Source: Saprospiraceae bacterium (GTDB taxonomy: Bacteria; Bacteroidota; Bacteroidia; Chitinophagales; Saprospiraceae). From it: 64,000 nucleotides of DNA. The notes beneath the pieces were generated by a model that worked only from the letters and a program-made list of their open reading frames with translations, was not told the origin of the DNA and searched no databases. Where the stretch lies: the NCBI GenBank assembly GCA_016715985.1, contig JADJXD010000001.1, forward strand, positions 3,472,001 through 3,536,000. Direction: 5' to 3'. The stretch's first letter is position 1. Each line of letters begins with the position of its first letter. Positions 7,410-16,215 of this stretch are shown here, piece after piece. The translations under genes and the position numbers were made by a program.

Positions 7410-9533
7410 ATGAAACAATTTTTGTTCTTCAGTATTATTACTGTTACTATCACAATTTTATCCTGCAAAAATAAAGAAATGACCGCAGAAAAATCTTCTT
7501 CTGACAATCCTTTATTGGCAGAATTTACAACTCCTTATGGTGTGCCGCCTTTTGATCTGATCAAAGATGAGCATTACAAACCGGCACTTGAAGCAGCAAT
7601 GGAATTGCACAAAGCTGAGATTGATGCTATTGCAGAGAATGAAGCCGAAGCTGATTTTGCCAATACTATTGAAGCAATGGACAAGACGGGTTCAATACTA
7701 AGTCGAGTTTCCGGTATTTTTTACAATATGTCCAATGCACATACCAATGACAATATAGAACAGGTGTCCACTGAAATAGCTCCTCTGATGTCTAAACATT
7801 CAGATTACATATCTCTGAATGAAAAACTTTTTGCTCGGGTAAAAAAAATATGGGAGTCAAAAGAGAGTTTGGGACTAAATGAAGAGCAAAATAAATTGCT
7901 CGAAAAGACATATAAATCCTTTATCAGAAACGGTGCACTTTTGACTGCTGCTGAAAAGGAGAGCATCACCAAAATAAATGAAGAATTATCAGTATTAACT
8001 GTAAAGTTCGGACAAAACACGCTTGCTGAAGTAAATGAATTTCAGATGTTAGTGGACAATGTTGATGAATTGAAAGGTCTGTCCGAAGGATTGATTGCCG
8101 CCGCTGCAGATGCTGCCAAAGCTGCCGGCAAAGAAGGGAAATGGTTGTTTTCATTACAAAATCCAAGCGTGATGCCTTTCCTGCAATATGCTGAAAACAG
8201 AGTTCTCAGGGAAAAATTGTGGAATGGAATGCGAAATAAAGGCAATAACGGAAATAAGAATGATAACAATGAAATCATTAAAAAGCTGGCAAGCCTGAGA
8301 TTACAAAGAGCAAATTTGTTGGGTTATCCAACACATGCGCATTATGTACTGGAAGAGCAAATGGCTAAAACGCCTGAGAATGTCAATAAGCTGCTGAATG
8401 ACCTTTGGACACCTGCAATCAAAAAGGCCAAAGTGGAAGCGGACGAAATACAGGCTTATATTAAAGCTGAAGGTGATGATTTTAAACTGGCTCCTTACGA
8501 TTGGAGATTTTATGCAGAGAAAATCAGAAAACAAAAATTTGATCTGGACGAAAATGAAATCAAACAATACTTCAGTCTTGAAAATGTGCATCAGGGAGTA
8601 TTTACCACTGTCGAAAAACTATTTGGATTGACTTTTAAAGAAAGAAAAGACCTTCCAACTTATCATCCTGAAGCTACTGCTTATGAAGTGAATGATGCAG
8701 ATGGAAGTTTTGTAGGTATTTTATACATGGACTTTCATCCTCGTGAAAGCAAACGTGGAGGAGCATGGATGACTTCTTTCAGCGAGCAGAAAATGAAGGA
8801 TGGTAAAAGAGTTCCGCCCGTTATTTCAATTGTGTGTAATTTTACCAAGCCTACCGGGGATACGCCGGCACTGTTGACATTTGATGAAGTGACTACTTAT
8901 TTTCATGAATTTGGTCATGCGCTACATGGTTTATTGTCAAACGTAAATTATACTTCTTTGTCCGGAACTAATGTACCTACAGATTTTGTGGAGTTACCAT
9001 CACAGATTATGGAGAACTGGGCATCAGAACCGGAAGTCTTGAAAATGTTTGCAAAACATTATAAAACAGGTGAAGTCATTCCGGATGCACTCATTAATAA
9101 AATAAAAAATGCCGGTACATACGGTCAGGGATTTGCCACTGTTGAGTATCTTGCTTCATCTGTTCTGGATATGGACTACCATACTCAAACCCAGATATCA
9201 GAATTGAAAGCAGTGGATTTTGAAAATAAGAGTATGCAGAATAAAGGTCTGATCGACGAGATTATACCACGACACCGAAGTACCTATTTTAATCATATTT
9301 TTTCCGGAGGTTATTCAGCGGGATACTACAGCTATATCTGGTCTGAAGTATTGGACTCCGATGCTTTTGAAGCATTCAAATCCAAAGGATTATTTGATAA
9401 AGAGACTGCAATGTCTTTCCGAAAAAATATCCTGGAGAGAGGCGGTACTGCAGACCCGATGGATCTTTATAAAAGATTCCGTGGTGCGGAACCCCAAATT
9501 AAACCACTGCTGGTTAAACGAGGATTGGAGTAA
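7410..9533 (+). CDS. dcp: M3-family dipeptidyl carboxypeptidase, lipoprotein
   Basis: About 707 aa. The ATG at 7410 is chosen over one at 7365 because it opens a lipoprotein signal peptide, MKQFLFFSIITVTITILSCKN, with the lipobox cysteine at residue 19. The catalytic zinc motif is TYFHEFGHALHGLL, with HEFGH, and the downstream acidic ligand region VELPSQIMENW is intact. Overall length and motifs match Dcp/oligopeptidase A-like M3 peptidases, which remove C-terminal dipeptides. Here it is probably anchored in the periplasm. A strong terminator follows at 9585. OpdA-type oligopeptidase is the alternative name. Confidence 0.88.
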   Translation: MKQFLFFSIITVTITILSCKNKEMTAEKSSSDNPLLAEFTTPYGVPPFDLIKDEHYKPALEAAMELHKAEIDAIAENEAEADFANTIEAMDKTGSILSRVSGIFYNMSNAHTNDNIEQVSTEIAPLMSKHSDYISLNEKLFARVKKIWESKESLGLNEEQNKLLEKTYKSFIRNGALLTAAEKESITKINEELSVLTVKFGQNTLAEVNEFQMLVDNVDELKGLSEGLIAAAADAAKAAGKEGKWLFSLQNPSVMPFLQYAENRVLREKLWNGMRNKGNNGNKNDNNEIIKKLASLRLQRANLLGYPTHAHYVLEEQMAKTPENVNKLLNDLWTPAIKKAKVEADEIQAYIKAEGDDFKLAPYDWRFYAEKIRKQKFDLDENEIKQYFSLENVHQGVFTTVEKLFGLTFKERKDLPTYHPEATAYEVNDADGSFVGILYMDFHPRESKRGGAWMTSFSEQKMKDGKRVPPVISIVCNFTKPTGDTPALLTFDEVTTYFHEFGHALHGLLSNVNYTSLSGTNVPTDFVELPSQIMENWASEPEVLKMFAKHYKTGEVIPDALINKIKNAGTYGQGFATVEYLASSVLDMDYHTQTQISELKAVDFENKSMQNKGLIDEIIPRHRSTYFNHIFSGGYSAGYYSYIWSEVLDSDAFEAFKSKGLFDKETAMSFRKNILERGGTADPMDLYKRFRGAEPQIKPLLVKRGLE

Positions 9534-9584
9534 AATGATTTCTAACTAAATATTCTATCAAAGAATCTTTGAAACTTATACAGT

Positions 9585-9633
9585 CCCTGATTTCCCTTTA
9601 TCTATAAGGGAAATCAGGGGTTTTAATTTTTTT
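9585..9633 (+). terminator. Rho-independent terminator after dcp
   Basis: Perfect 14-bp stem (CCCTGATTTCCCTT with AAGGGAAATCAGGG), 7-nt loop, then TTTTAATTTTTTT. Confidence 0.9.
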
Positions 9634-9682
9634 ACTATCAGATTTCAGTTTTCCGGGATTATTAAAATTATTGTTTTTACAC

Positions 9683-9741
9683 TTTTTTACACTTTTTGCA
9701 CTTTGCTTATACTTTTTAGCAGCCTGCATCACCCAACTTTG
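9683..9741 (+). promoter_or_regulatory. T-rich leader/promoter shared with the gene at 14397
   Basis: A run of six T, then ACACTTTTTG, then 43 nt ending in AACTTTG. The region at 14308-14366 has the same architecture without a gap: the first 16 bases are identical and about 40 of 59 match overall. Both precede genes for exported proteins. AACTTTG is a weak TAnnTTTG variant, so an alternative sigma factor or a UTR element is possible. Confidence 0.45.
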
Positions 9742-9763
9742 CAGTGTCAAAAAGATCATAAAA

Positions 9764-11860
9764 ATGATGAAGTCAAAAACAATTTTAAAGTTAATTTTAT
9801 TAGGGGCACTCCTTGTTGCGGGGAAATTAACTGCTCAGGAGTCTGAATCACAGACAAGTACTCAATATCATTTAATTTCCCAATATAGTGACGAAGGGGT
9901 CATCTTAAGATGGGCTCCTTCAGATGCTTCTACTTGGCAAAAAGCAAATTCGCAGGGTTACAAGTTGCAAAGAGCAAAAGTACCTGCCAATACCAAAGAA
10001 CTTGAAAACTACAGTTATCAGACTTTAGAGAAGGAAATATTTCTGCCACTTCCCAAAGATGCCTGGCAATCCATTATCGATGCGGATACTTATGTTTCAT
10101 CTGCGTGGGCATCATTATATGCAGAGCGACCCGAACTACCCGGAGATTTGGCGACAAGACTTAGTAATCAGGAAGACTTATTGGAAAAATCTTTTTTTTT
10201 GGCAATGGTGTCGGCAGATCATTCAGCGGTAGCTGCAGAAGCATTAGGCATGAGATACGTGGATAAAACCGCTGTGAAAGGTGTTGCTTACATCTATCGC
10301 ATTATCTTGGAAGGAGATGACTCAACTGAAGCACTGAGTTATTTAAATCTTGCAGAACTGCCTGAATCACAATCTCCCCGTGCACCGGAACTGATCAGTG
10401 AAGAAAAAGCTGTTTTGGTAAAATGGATTACCAGTGCGGACAATAATGCATTTACGTCCTATCATTTAGAACGATCAGAAAATATTTCAGGACCCTATAA
10501 GCGACTGACAGAAGTTCCCTATATTCACCTGAATAATACGATTGCTTCTGCAACTGAAGTTCCTGCTTTTATCAGAGATAGTATAGGTGTAAATTATAAA
10601 GTTTTTTATTACCGACTGATAGGTATTACGCCATTTGCCACAGAAAGCAGAGCTTCTGAACCTGTATTGGGAATGGGAATGGATTTGACACCACCTGATA
10701 ATGCGGTTGATGTAGCAGCAAAAGCAGACAAAAACAATCATGTGGATATATTTTGGTCAAAATCCGTAACAGAAAGTGATTTTGCAGGATTTGTGGTAGG
10801 TAGAGCAGATAGTTACGAAGGACCATTTGAACCCATTCATGAAGGAATTTTGGATGTCGAAACCAGAACTTTTAAACACAACACTCCGGTTGTTAAAGGA
10901 TTTAATTATTACGCCGTTAGTGTCATTGATACCGCCGGAAATGTTGCAGTTTCTGAAAGTGCTTATGCTTTTTTCAGGGACACAGTACCACCACCGCCAC
11001 CCTTGGGTCTGTCAGGCACTATAGACAGTACTGGATTGGTTACCATCCGATGGAATAGTGTAAATGATCCCAATCTGATAGGATATCGGGTTTACTTTTC
11101 AAACAGTCCTGACCATTCATTCATTATGAGAAATGGAGATTTGATAAAGGATACTTTTTACACAGAGAGAATTATGCTAAAAACCTTGAGTGAGAGGATC
11201 ATTTACAGAGTAGCATCTGTAGATATAGGATATGGACATTCAGAGTATTCAGAAATGCTCGAATTAAAAAAGCCTGACATCATTCCGCCCACTTCGGGAG
11301 TATTTAAGAGCTATCAATTGGAAGGCACAACTGTTTCGTTACATTGGGCGCCATCATCCAGTCAGGATCTTGAAGCGCAGCAGTTATGGAGAAGAGAAGA
11401 AGGTAAAGATTGGATATTGATACAATCTTTTGATAAGAAAACAGATAACTACACCGACCAGACCCTTGAGCTTAGAAAAACTTATTTGTATGCATTACGT
11501 GGAAAAGATGATGATGGATTGGTTTCCGGGTTTTCTTCCCCATTATCTGTTTCTTCTCCTGAAAATGAAGTATTGGACACAGTTAAAGATTTGAAAGCTG
11601 AATCAGATAAATCAGGAACCAAAGTTTTATTAACCTGGACATATCTGAATGCAAAGGATTATTCTTTTATCATTTACAGGTCTGAAGCTGATGGAAATCC
11701 TGCCAGCTTGGATTTTGTGGGTGGAATTACTCAAAGTGCTGATTTTCAGATTTCACAGGGTCAAACATATCAGTACAGGATTCGGGTGAAGGATACATCC
11801 GGTAACGAGTCTGTTCTGTCTTCACCTGTTTCAGTAACCATTCCACAAAGCAACAAATAA
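9764..11860 (+). CDS. Secreted fibronectin type III-repeat protein
   Basis: About 698 aa from the ATG at 9764, which begins a signal peptide (MMKSKTILKLILLGALLVAGKLTAQ). An ATG at 9671 would precede the AACTTTG promoter-like element and is rejected. Four to five FN3-like modules follow, each with VxLxW...D..FxGYxVYRS and YxYRVxxxDxxGNxS cores, for example near residues 230-340, 340-430, 430-520 and 600-690. No T9SS domain is seen at the end. The stop overlaps the ATG of the barrel gene by one base (TAATG), so the two products are probably made together and may form an outer-membrane/surface complex. Function unknown. Confidence 0.75.
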   Translation: MMKSKTILKLILLGALLVAGKLTAQESESQTSTQYHLISQYSDEGVILRWAPSDASTWQKANSQGYKLQRAKVPANTKELENYSYQTLEKEIFLPLPKDAWQSIIDADTYVSSAWASLYAERPELPGDLATRLSNQEDLLEKSFFLAMVSADHSAVAAEALGMRYVDKTAVKGVAYIYRIILEGDDSTEALSYLNLAELPESQSPRAPELISEEKAVLVKWITSADNNAFTSYHLERSENISGPYKRLTEVPYIHLNNTIASATEVPAFIRDSIGVNYKVFYYRLIGITPFATESRASEPVLGMGMDLTPPDNAVDVAAKADKNNHVDIFWSKSVTESDFAGFVVGRADSYEGPFEPIHEGILDVETRTFKHNTPVVKGFNYYAVSVIDTAGNVAVSESAYAFFRDTVPPPPPLGLSGTIDSTGLVTIRWNSVNDPNLIGYRVYFSNSPDHSFIMRNGDLIKDTFYTERIMLKTLSERIIYRVASVDIGYGHSEYSEMLELKKPDIIPPTSGVFKSYQLEGTTVSLHWAPSSSQDLEAQQLWRREEGKDWILIQSFDKKTDNYTDQTLELRKTYLYALRGKDDDGLVSGFSSPLSVSSPENEVLDTVKDLKAESDKSGTKVLLTWTYLNAKDYSFIIYRSEADGNPASLDFVGGITQSADFQISQGQTYQYRIRVKDTSGNESVLSSPVSVTIPQSNK

Positions 11861-13542
11861 TGAAATTAGTCCGGTACCTGTTAGTTGTTTGCATATTTAT
11901 TCCCTTACTACTCTCCGGTCAGATCACAGACTCTGTACAAAAAGAAAACACTCCATCTCTAAAATGGAATGGCGGTATCGGCATAGGTACACAGATCTAC
12001 AATGTTAGTGGCATCGACAATCGATTGGTTAGCCCTATGTGGAATATTAGTGGTAATGCGTCTGTCAGTCTGTATGATAAAATCAGTTTACCTTTTTCAT
12101 TCACCATCGGACGACAGGGTAGTAATGCTGCATTTCCGGTCTTTAACCAGATTGGTTTTTCACCCAGGTATAAATCATTGACAGTACATGCAGGATGGCG
12201 AAGAGTGCATTTTTCTGATTTTACTTTAGGAGATCATACATTTATGGGAATAGGTGTAGAGTTTAATCCCGGAAAATGGCGGATAGGAGCAATAAACGGA
12301 AGATTTCGTAAAGCAAGAGATTACAATTCAGAACAGACGAATACTACGGTTGATGCAATATTTAAAAGGACTGGTTATAGTTTTAAATTGGGTTATGGTA
12401 CGGAGAATACTTTTTTTGACCTGATTTATTTTAAAGCCAAAGATGATCTTTCGTCCCTAAAGGTTCTGCCATCGGATAGTTTGCTGACAGCATCGGAAAA
12501 TGCAGTGATTGGTTTTAGTACCAAATTGAGTTTGGGGTCTTCATTTAGTTTTTTTGCGGAAGGTGCTTTGAGTGCCTTTACAAGGGATGTGCTATCTACT
12601 CCATCAGACACAGGTTACTTTCAAGGTGTACAGGAACGCATCATCTCACCTCGATTTTCAACACGTGCCAATTATGCATTTAAAACGGGTATCGAAACAG
12701 GAAGCAGTAAAGTCAGACTCAGATTACAATACGAAGGAATAGCACCTGAATATGAAACCATGGGAAGCTTTTTCTTTCTCAATGATCTGGAAAACATTAC
12801 CATTGCCCCAAATATCAACTTGTTTAATTACAAACTCCGGATTAACGGATACGCTGGTATCCAACGCAATAATCTTCTCAAAAACCGAAGCGAAACCACT
12901 AATAGATTTATTGGAGTAGGAAATATTTCATTGCAGGCGACAGATGTGTTTGGTTTGGATATTAATTTTAATAGTGTCAATATCAATCAGGAACAGGCCA
13001 ATATCCGGTTTTCTGACACAATCAGAGTGGCAATGGTAACAACGCATTATAGTATCAATCCTCGGTGGACATGGATCAGAGATACTTCATTGGTACGTGC
13101 TTTGACTTTAGGAGCAAATTTTCAGGTACTTAATGACCGCAATCCCTTTACCAGAGAATTTACTGACATGAGTACCTGGTTCCTGAATGCAAACTATAGT
13201 GTCAGTACTCCGATAAATGGGCTAACATGGTTTGCAGGATTAAACTATAATATTATAAATCTTTCACAACTCAATACTACCCGGTATGGCGGAACTCTCG
13301 GAGCTGACAAAGCTACCAAAGATCAGAAATGGACGCTTTCCGGTTCTGCAACTTACAACTTGAGTACAATAGATTCAAAACAGGACGGTAGTGTTATCAG
13401 TTTTAACTCCGGTATCAGATTTTCTCCTGAACCAAAACATTCATTTACTTTTTCTGCCAATGTGCTGAGAAATAATTCATCTGCATTTAATGATTTCACG
13501 GAGGTTATTGCCGGATTAAATTACAATTATATTTTTAGATAA
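11860..13542 (+). CDS. Predicted outer-membrane beta-barrel protein
   Basis: 560 aa with a signal peptide (MKLVRYLLVVCIFIPLLLSGQ). The body alternates amphipathic strands typical of a large barrel (ISLPFSFTIGR, YKSLTVHAGWRRVHF, FSFFAEGALSAF and others). The C-terminus ends EVIAGLNYNYIFR, a final strand with terminal aromatic then Arg. It is translationally coupled to the FN3 gene. I do not recognise a specific family. It may serve as the membrane anchor for the FN3 partner, which is inference from the coupling. Confidence 0.7.
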   Translation: MKLVRYLLVVCIFIPLLLSGQITDSVQKENTPSLKWNGGIGIGTQIYNVSGIDNRLVSPMWNISGNASVSLYDKISLPFSFTIGRQGSNAAFPVFNQIGFSPRYKSLTVHAGWRRVHFSDFTLGDHTFMGIGVEFNPGKWRIGAINGRFRKARDYNSEQTNTTVDAIFKRTGYSFKLGYGTENTFFDLIYFKAKDDLSSLKVLPSDSLLTASENAVIGFSTKLSLGSSFSFFAEGALSAFTRDVLSTPSDTGYFQGVQERIISPRFSTRANYAFKTGIETGSSKVRLRLQYEGIAPEYETMGSFFFLNDLENITIAPNINLFNYKLRINGYAGIQRNNLLKNRSETTNRFIGVGNISLQATDVFGLDINFNSVNINQEQANIRFSDTIRVAMVTTHYSINPRWTWIRDTSLVRALTLGANFQVLNDRNPFTREFTDMSTWFLNANYSVSTPINGLTWFAGLNYNIINLSQLNTTRYGGTLGADKATKDQKWTLSGSATYNLSTIDSKQDGSVISFNSGIRFSPEPKHSFTFSANVLRNNSSAFNDFTEVIAGLNYNYIFR

Positions 13543-13577
13543 GGAAACATGAAAGCATTTAACTTACTGAAAATGTG

Positions 13578-14225
13578 CTACTTTTCTATCCGTTTAAAGT
13601 TGATTTGAACATTTTCTTTTTCAATTACAAAACCCTGATTGTTCCTGTCAATAATTTTAAAAATTCCTGTTGGTTCGTTGTCTCGGTTGGAAATGATAAA
13701 CTCATCTTCTTTGACTTCCCATCTTGCGTTGGCAGTGCTGAAATTCAACATCGAGTCTTCTGTTTTGATATCACCATCTTCCAGAAGTTCGACTTCAACT
13801 TCTATTTTGTTAAGCATGGCCGCTGAGAGGTTAATACCCTGTTCAGCAAGATTTCCAAAAATACCACCCATATTTTTACCCAATTCCCCTAATTGCAGTC
13901 CGAATTGAGCCATAGACTTTCCAAACATTTTGGCTGAATATTCTATTTTGCCTTCCACAGTAGTTGTGTCAATATTATTAACATCAAACTCTCTGTCCAG
14001 GTCTCTTTTGGCGTTGGTTAATTCATCCTTTGCTTCATTTAATGCGTCACTTATCCTGTTTTTGATCTGATCTTTTTTAACAGCATCTTCCTTCATTGAA
14101 AAATTTACAATAAATTTTCCTGTCATATCTGATGGATGGGGACCGAAATTCGTGCAGGAGTTCATACTCATTAATATGGTGATTAATAAAACCATCCGAA
14201 AGAATAAAAATGGGTTGTTTTTCAT
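13578..14225 (-). CDS. Hypothetical lipoprotein
   Basis: 215 aa. Signal peptide with lipobox MVLLITILMSMNSCTN, cysteine at about residue 24. Residues 50-100 are charged and helical (KDQIKNRISDALNEAKDELTNAKRDLDREF), a likely coiled coil, followed by a glycine-rich KSMAQFGLQLGELGKNMGGIFGNL. The C-terminal half (NARWEVKEDEFIISNRD...GFVIEKENVQINFKRI) is predicted beta and lipocalin-like. It is convergent with the barrel gene and divergent from the SprB-repeat gene. Family not recognised. Confidence 0.65.
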   Translation of the reverse strand: MKNNPFLFFRMVLLITILMSMNSCTNFGPHPSDMTGKFIVNFSMKEDAVKKDQIKNRISDALNEAKDELTNAKRDLDREFDVNNIDTTTVEGKIEYSAKMFGKSMAQFGLQLGELGKNMGGIFGNLAEQGINLSAAMLNKIEVEVELLEDGDIKTEDSMLNFSTANARWEVKEDEFIISNRDNEPTGIFKIIDRNNQGFVIEKENVQINFKRIEK

Positions 14226-14307
14226 GATGTTGGTTTTGGAAAAAAATTCATATTGAAAATCACCTGACTTGGAAATAAGTTCCTTTATGCAGCTATATTT
14301 TTTACAT

Positions 14308-14366
14308 TTTTTTACACTTTTTGTATTTTACTTAAACTTTACTTCCTATACTCTTACTGAACTTTG
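14308..14366 (+). promoter_or_regulatory. T-rich leader/promoter, second copy
   Basis: Same ungapped architecture as 9683-9741: TTTTTTACACTTTTTG, then 43 nt ending AACTTTG, 30 nt before the start at 14397. Confidence 0.45.
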
Positions 14367-14396
14367 TGCCATCAACAAATCAAAAAAAAGTATTGT

Positions 14397-15722
14397 ATGA
14401 AATCAACATTAACATTCATATTTTTATTTATAGCAAGTTTATCATTTGCATTGAATATCACAGTCAATCCCACAACAGCACCATGCGGGACAACAATAAT
14501 CAATGGTAATACCGGATGTAATCACAATGGCACTTTGCAAATATCTGTTGCAGGAAACCCATCCGGAGTAAGTATTTCGAATGTAACAGCAATCACTGGA
14601 GGCAATTTTACATTTAATGTTATGGTGACTCCTTCGGCTCCAGCTGCAGTAATGCTAAATGTTATCATAATTACATCTGATGATCCGACCGGTTGTGCAT
14701 TACCCAATGCTACTGGTGTGGTCAATATGGGTTTACAATGTAGTTGCAACATCCAGCTAAATGGTAGCTCCACCAATGAAAGTTGTTTTGGTTGTAACAA
14801 TGGCACAGCAACCGTATCAGTTACGGGTGGGGCTGATCCGGTCACATTTAACTGGAGTAATGGAGCATCCGGGAGCCAGATTGTAAATTTGACGCAAGGT
14901 ACATATACTGTAACAGCTACTGATGCAAACGGATGTACAGCTTCGGCAGCATTTAATGTATTCCCTTATGAATGTTCTGCCTTTTCGGTTACATCTACTG
15001 TAACGAATGAACAATGTCATGACGACTGTAACGGGAGCATCCAGCTCGGACCTTTGTCTAACGGAAGTACTGCCTATACCGTTTCGTGGAACGAAGGACA
15101 AAGTGCGACATTTCTGGGTGATCTCTGTGCAGCAACTTACTTAGTGACTGTTTCTGATAATGACAATTGCACGGCAACTGCCGCATTTCAAGTGACTCAA
15201 CCACCTTTGGTAGAGATCATTATTGACAATATCATTCATGCTACAGATATAGCTGGTGGTCAGGTATTTTTAACTATTAACTCTGGTGGATTGGAATTGA
15301 CGAATTGCGAGATGAGATGTACTTGTATTTGTTTTTGTGGCATTTGTGGTGATATTGTAAACAATACAATGACCGTTGATAATCTTGAACCTGCAAATTA
15401 TACACTATATTTTAAGGATTCAAATGGTTGTGAATATACATCTGATACTTTTGAAATTCAGAATCTTTCTTCAACAAAGGAATTAAACTTCCTGAAGGAA
15501 GCTGCGATATTTCCCAATCCTTCAAATGATAAACTGAATATCATAAATGTAGATGAGGGTATTCATTTTGATGTACAGATCTACAATAATCTTGGCATTA
15601 TCATGAAGAAATTCAGCAATCAGAATGAATTTAAACTGGATCAATACCCGACTGGCTTGTATTATGTCGTACTAAAATCTGAAGGGGAAATCCGTACTTT
15701 AAAGTTTATCAAATCAGAATAA
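14397..15722 (+). CDS. SprB-repeat-containing T9SS cargo protein
   Basis: About 441 aa. The ATG at 14397 starts the signal peptide MKSTLTFIFLFIASLSFAL; an ATG at 14364 would overlap the AACTTTG element. The body is Cys-rich. At about residues 115-185 it carries a SprB-type repeat (NESCFGCNNGTATVSVTGG...FNWSNG...LTQGTYTVTATDANGCTA), and a second degenerate unit follows (NEQCHDDCNGSI...VTVSDNDNCTATAAF). The last ~75 residues (AIFPNPSNDKLNI...LYYVVLKSEG) are a T9SS type A sorting domain. SprB-like proteins are surface adhesins in gliding relatives. This one is short, so adhesin function is inferred. Confidence 0.8.
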   Translation: MKSTLTFIFLFIASLSFALNITVNPTTAPCGTTIINGNTGCNHNGTLQISVAGNPSGVSISNVTAITGGNFTFNVMVTPSAPAAVMLNVIIITSDDPTGCALPNATGVVNMGLQCSCNIQLNGSSTNESCFGCNNGTATVSVTGGADPVTFNWSNGASGSQIVNLTQGTYTVTATDANGCTASAAFNVFPYECSAFSVTSTVTNEQCHDDCNGSIQLGPLSNGSTAYTVSWNEGQSATFLGDLCAATYLVTVSDNDNCTATAAFQVTQPPLVEIIIDNIIHATDIAGGQVFLTINSGGLELTNCEMRCTCICFCGICGDIVNNTMTVDNLEPANYTLYFKDSNGCEYTSDTFEIQNLSSTKELNFLKEAAIFPNPSNDKLNIINVDEGIHFDVQIYNNLGIIMKKFSNQNEFKLDQYPTGLYYVVLKSEGEIRTLKFIKSE

Positions 15723-15747
15723 AAGCTACATTCAAAATTGTTTTTTT

Positions 15748-15785
15748 CCCGAATGTATAGCCAATACGTTCGGGTATTTTTTTTT
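15748..15785 (+). terminator. Rho-independent terminator after the SprB-repeat gene
   Basis: 10-bp stem CCCGAATGTA/TACGTTCGGG including one G-U pair, loop TAGCCAA, then TATTTTTTTTT. Confidence 0.88.
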
Positions 15786-15897
15786 GTAATTGAGTATCTT
15801 TCATACCAAGCAGTTTACATTTATGATAATTTGAAAGAATTATTTAAAATCTGAAAAACAAATTTATCTTTTTACTTAATGTTTTAAAATGCTTTTA

Positions 15898-15905
15898 TAT
15901 CTTTG
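15898..15905 (+). promoter_or_regulatory. -7 element TATCTTTG of the small Cys/Lys-rich gene
   Basis: Full match to TAnnTTTG with TTA (15876-15878) about 19 nt upstream in place of TTG. The predicted transcript start near 15912 excludes the ATG at 15903 and supports the ATG at 15927. Confidence 0.5.
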
Positions 15906-15926
15906 TTTAGAATTAGTCTTAATAAA

Positions 15927-16133
15927 ATGTCGCAGATAATATTTGATTCCGTAATTTCAGCTTCATCTATCCAATTCTCCCAATCACAAAGAATCTTAAG
16001 TGATTGCCATCGGAATACATTTTTTGAATTACCCATTATCTCATTCGGTCAACTTTCATTCAATTATGAAATGAAAAAATGCTGCAAGAAGTACAAAAAG
16101 GGTAAGCGATGCAAAAGCTGTCCTAACAGATAA
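15927..16133 (+). CDS. Small protein with Cys/Lys-rich C-terminus
   Basis: 68 aa. The C-terminal 20 residues, MKKCCKKYKKGKRCKSCPNR, are highly basic with four cysteines (CC-x9-C-x2-C), which could bind zinc or nucleic acid. The N-terminal part is unremarkable. The start follows the TATCTTTG promoter; an ATG 24 nt earlier would lie within it. I recall similar CCKKYKKGKxCKxCP tails in Bacteroidota hypothetical proteins but cannot name the family. It stands alone between a terminator and the HEAT-cyclophilin gene. Confidence 0.55.
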   Translation: MSQIIFDSVISASSIQFSQSQRILSDCHRNTFFELPIISFGQLSFNYEMKKCCKKYKKGKRCKSCPNR

Positions 16134-16215
16134 ATTGCTGCTATCAACAACTTGAACAAGTCAATTGCATATTTTTAGTATTTTTGTGCAATCTTTTCAA
16201 AAAATTTCTTAAATC

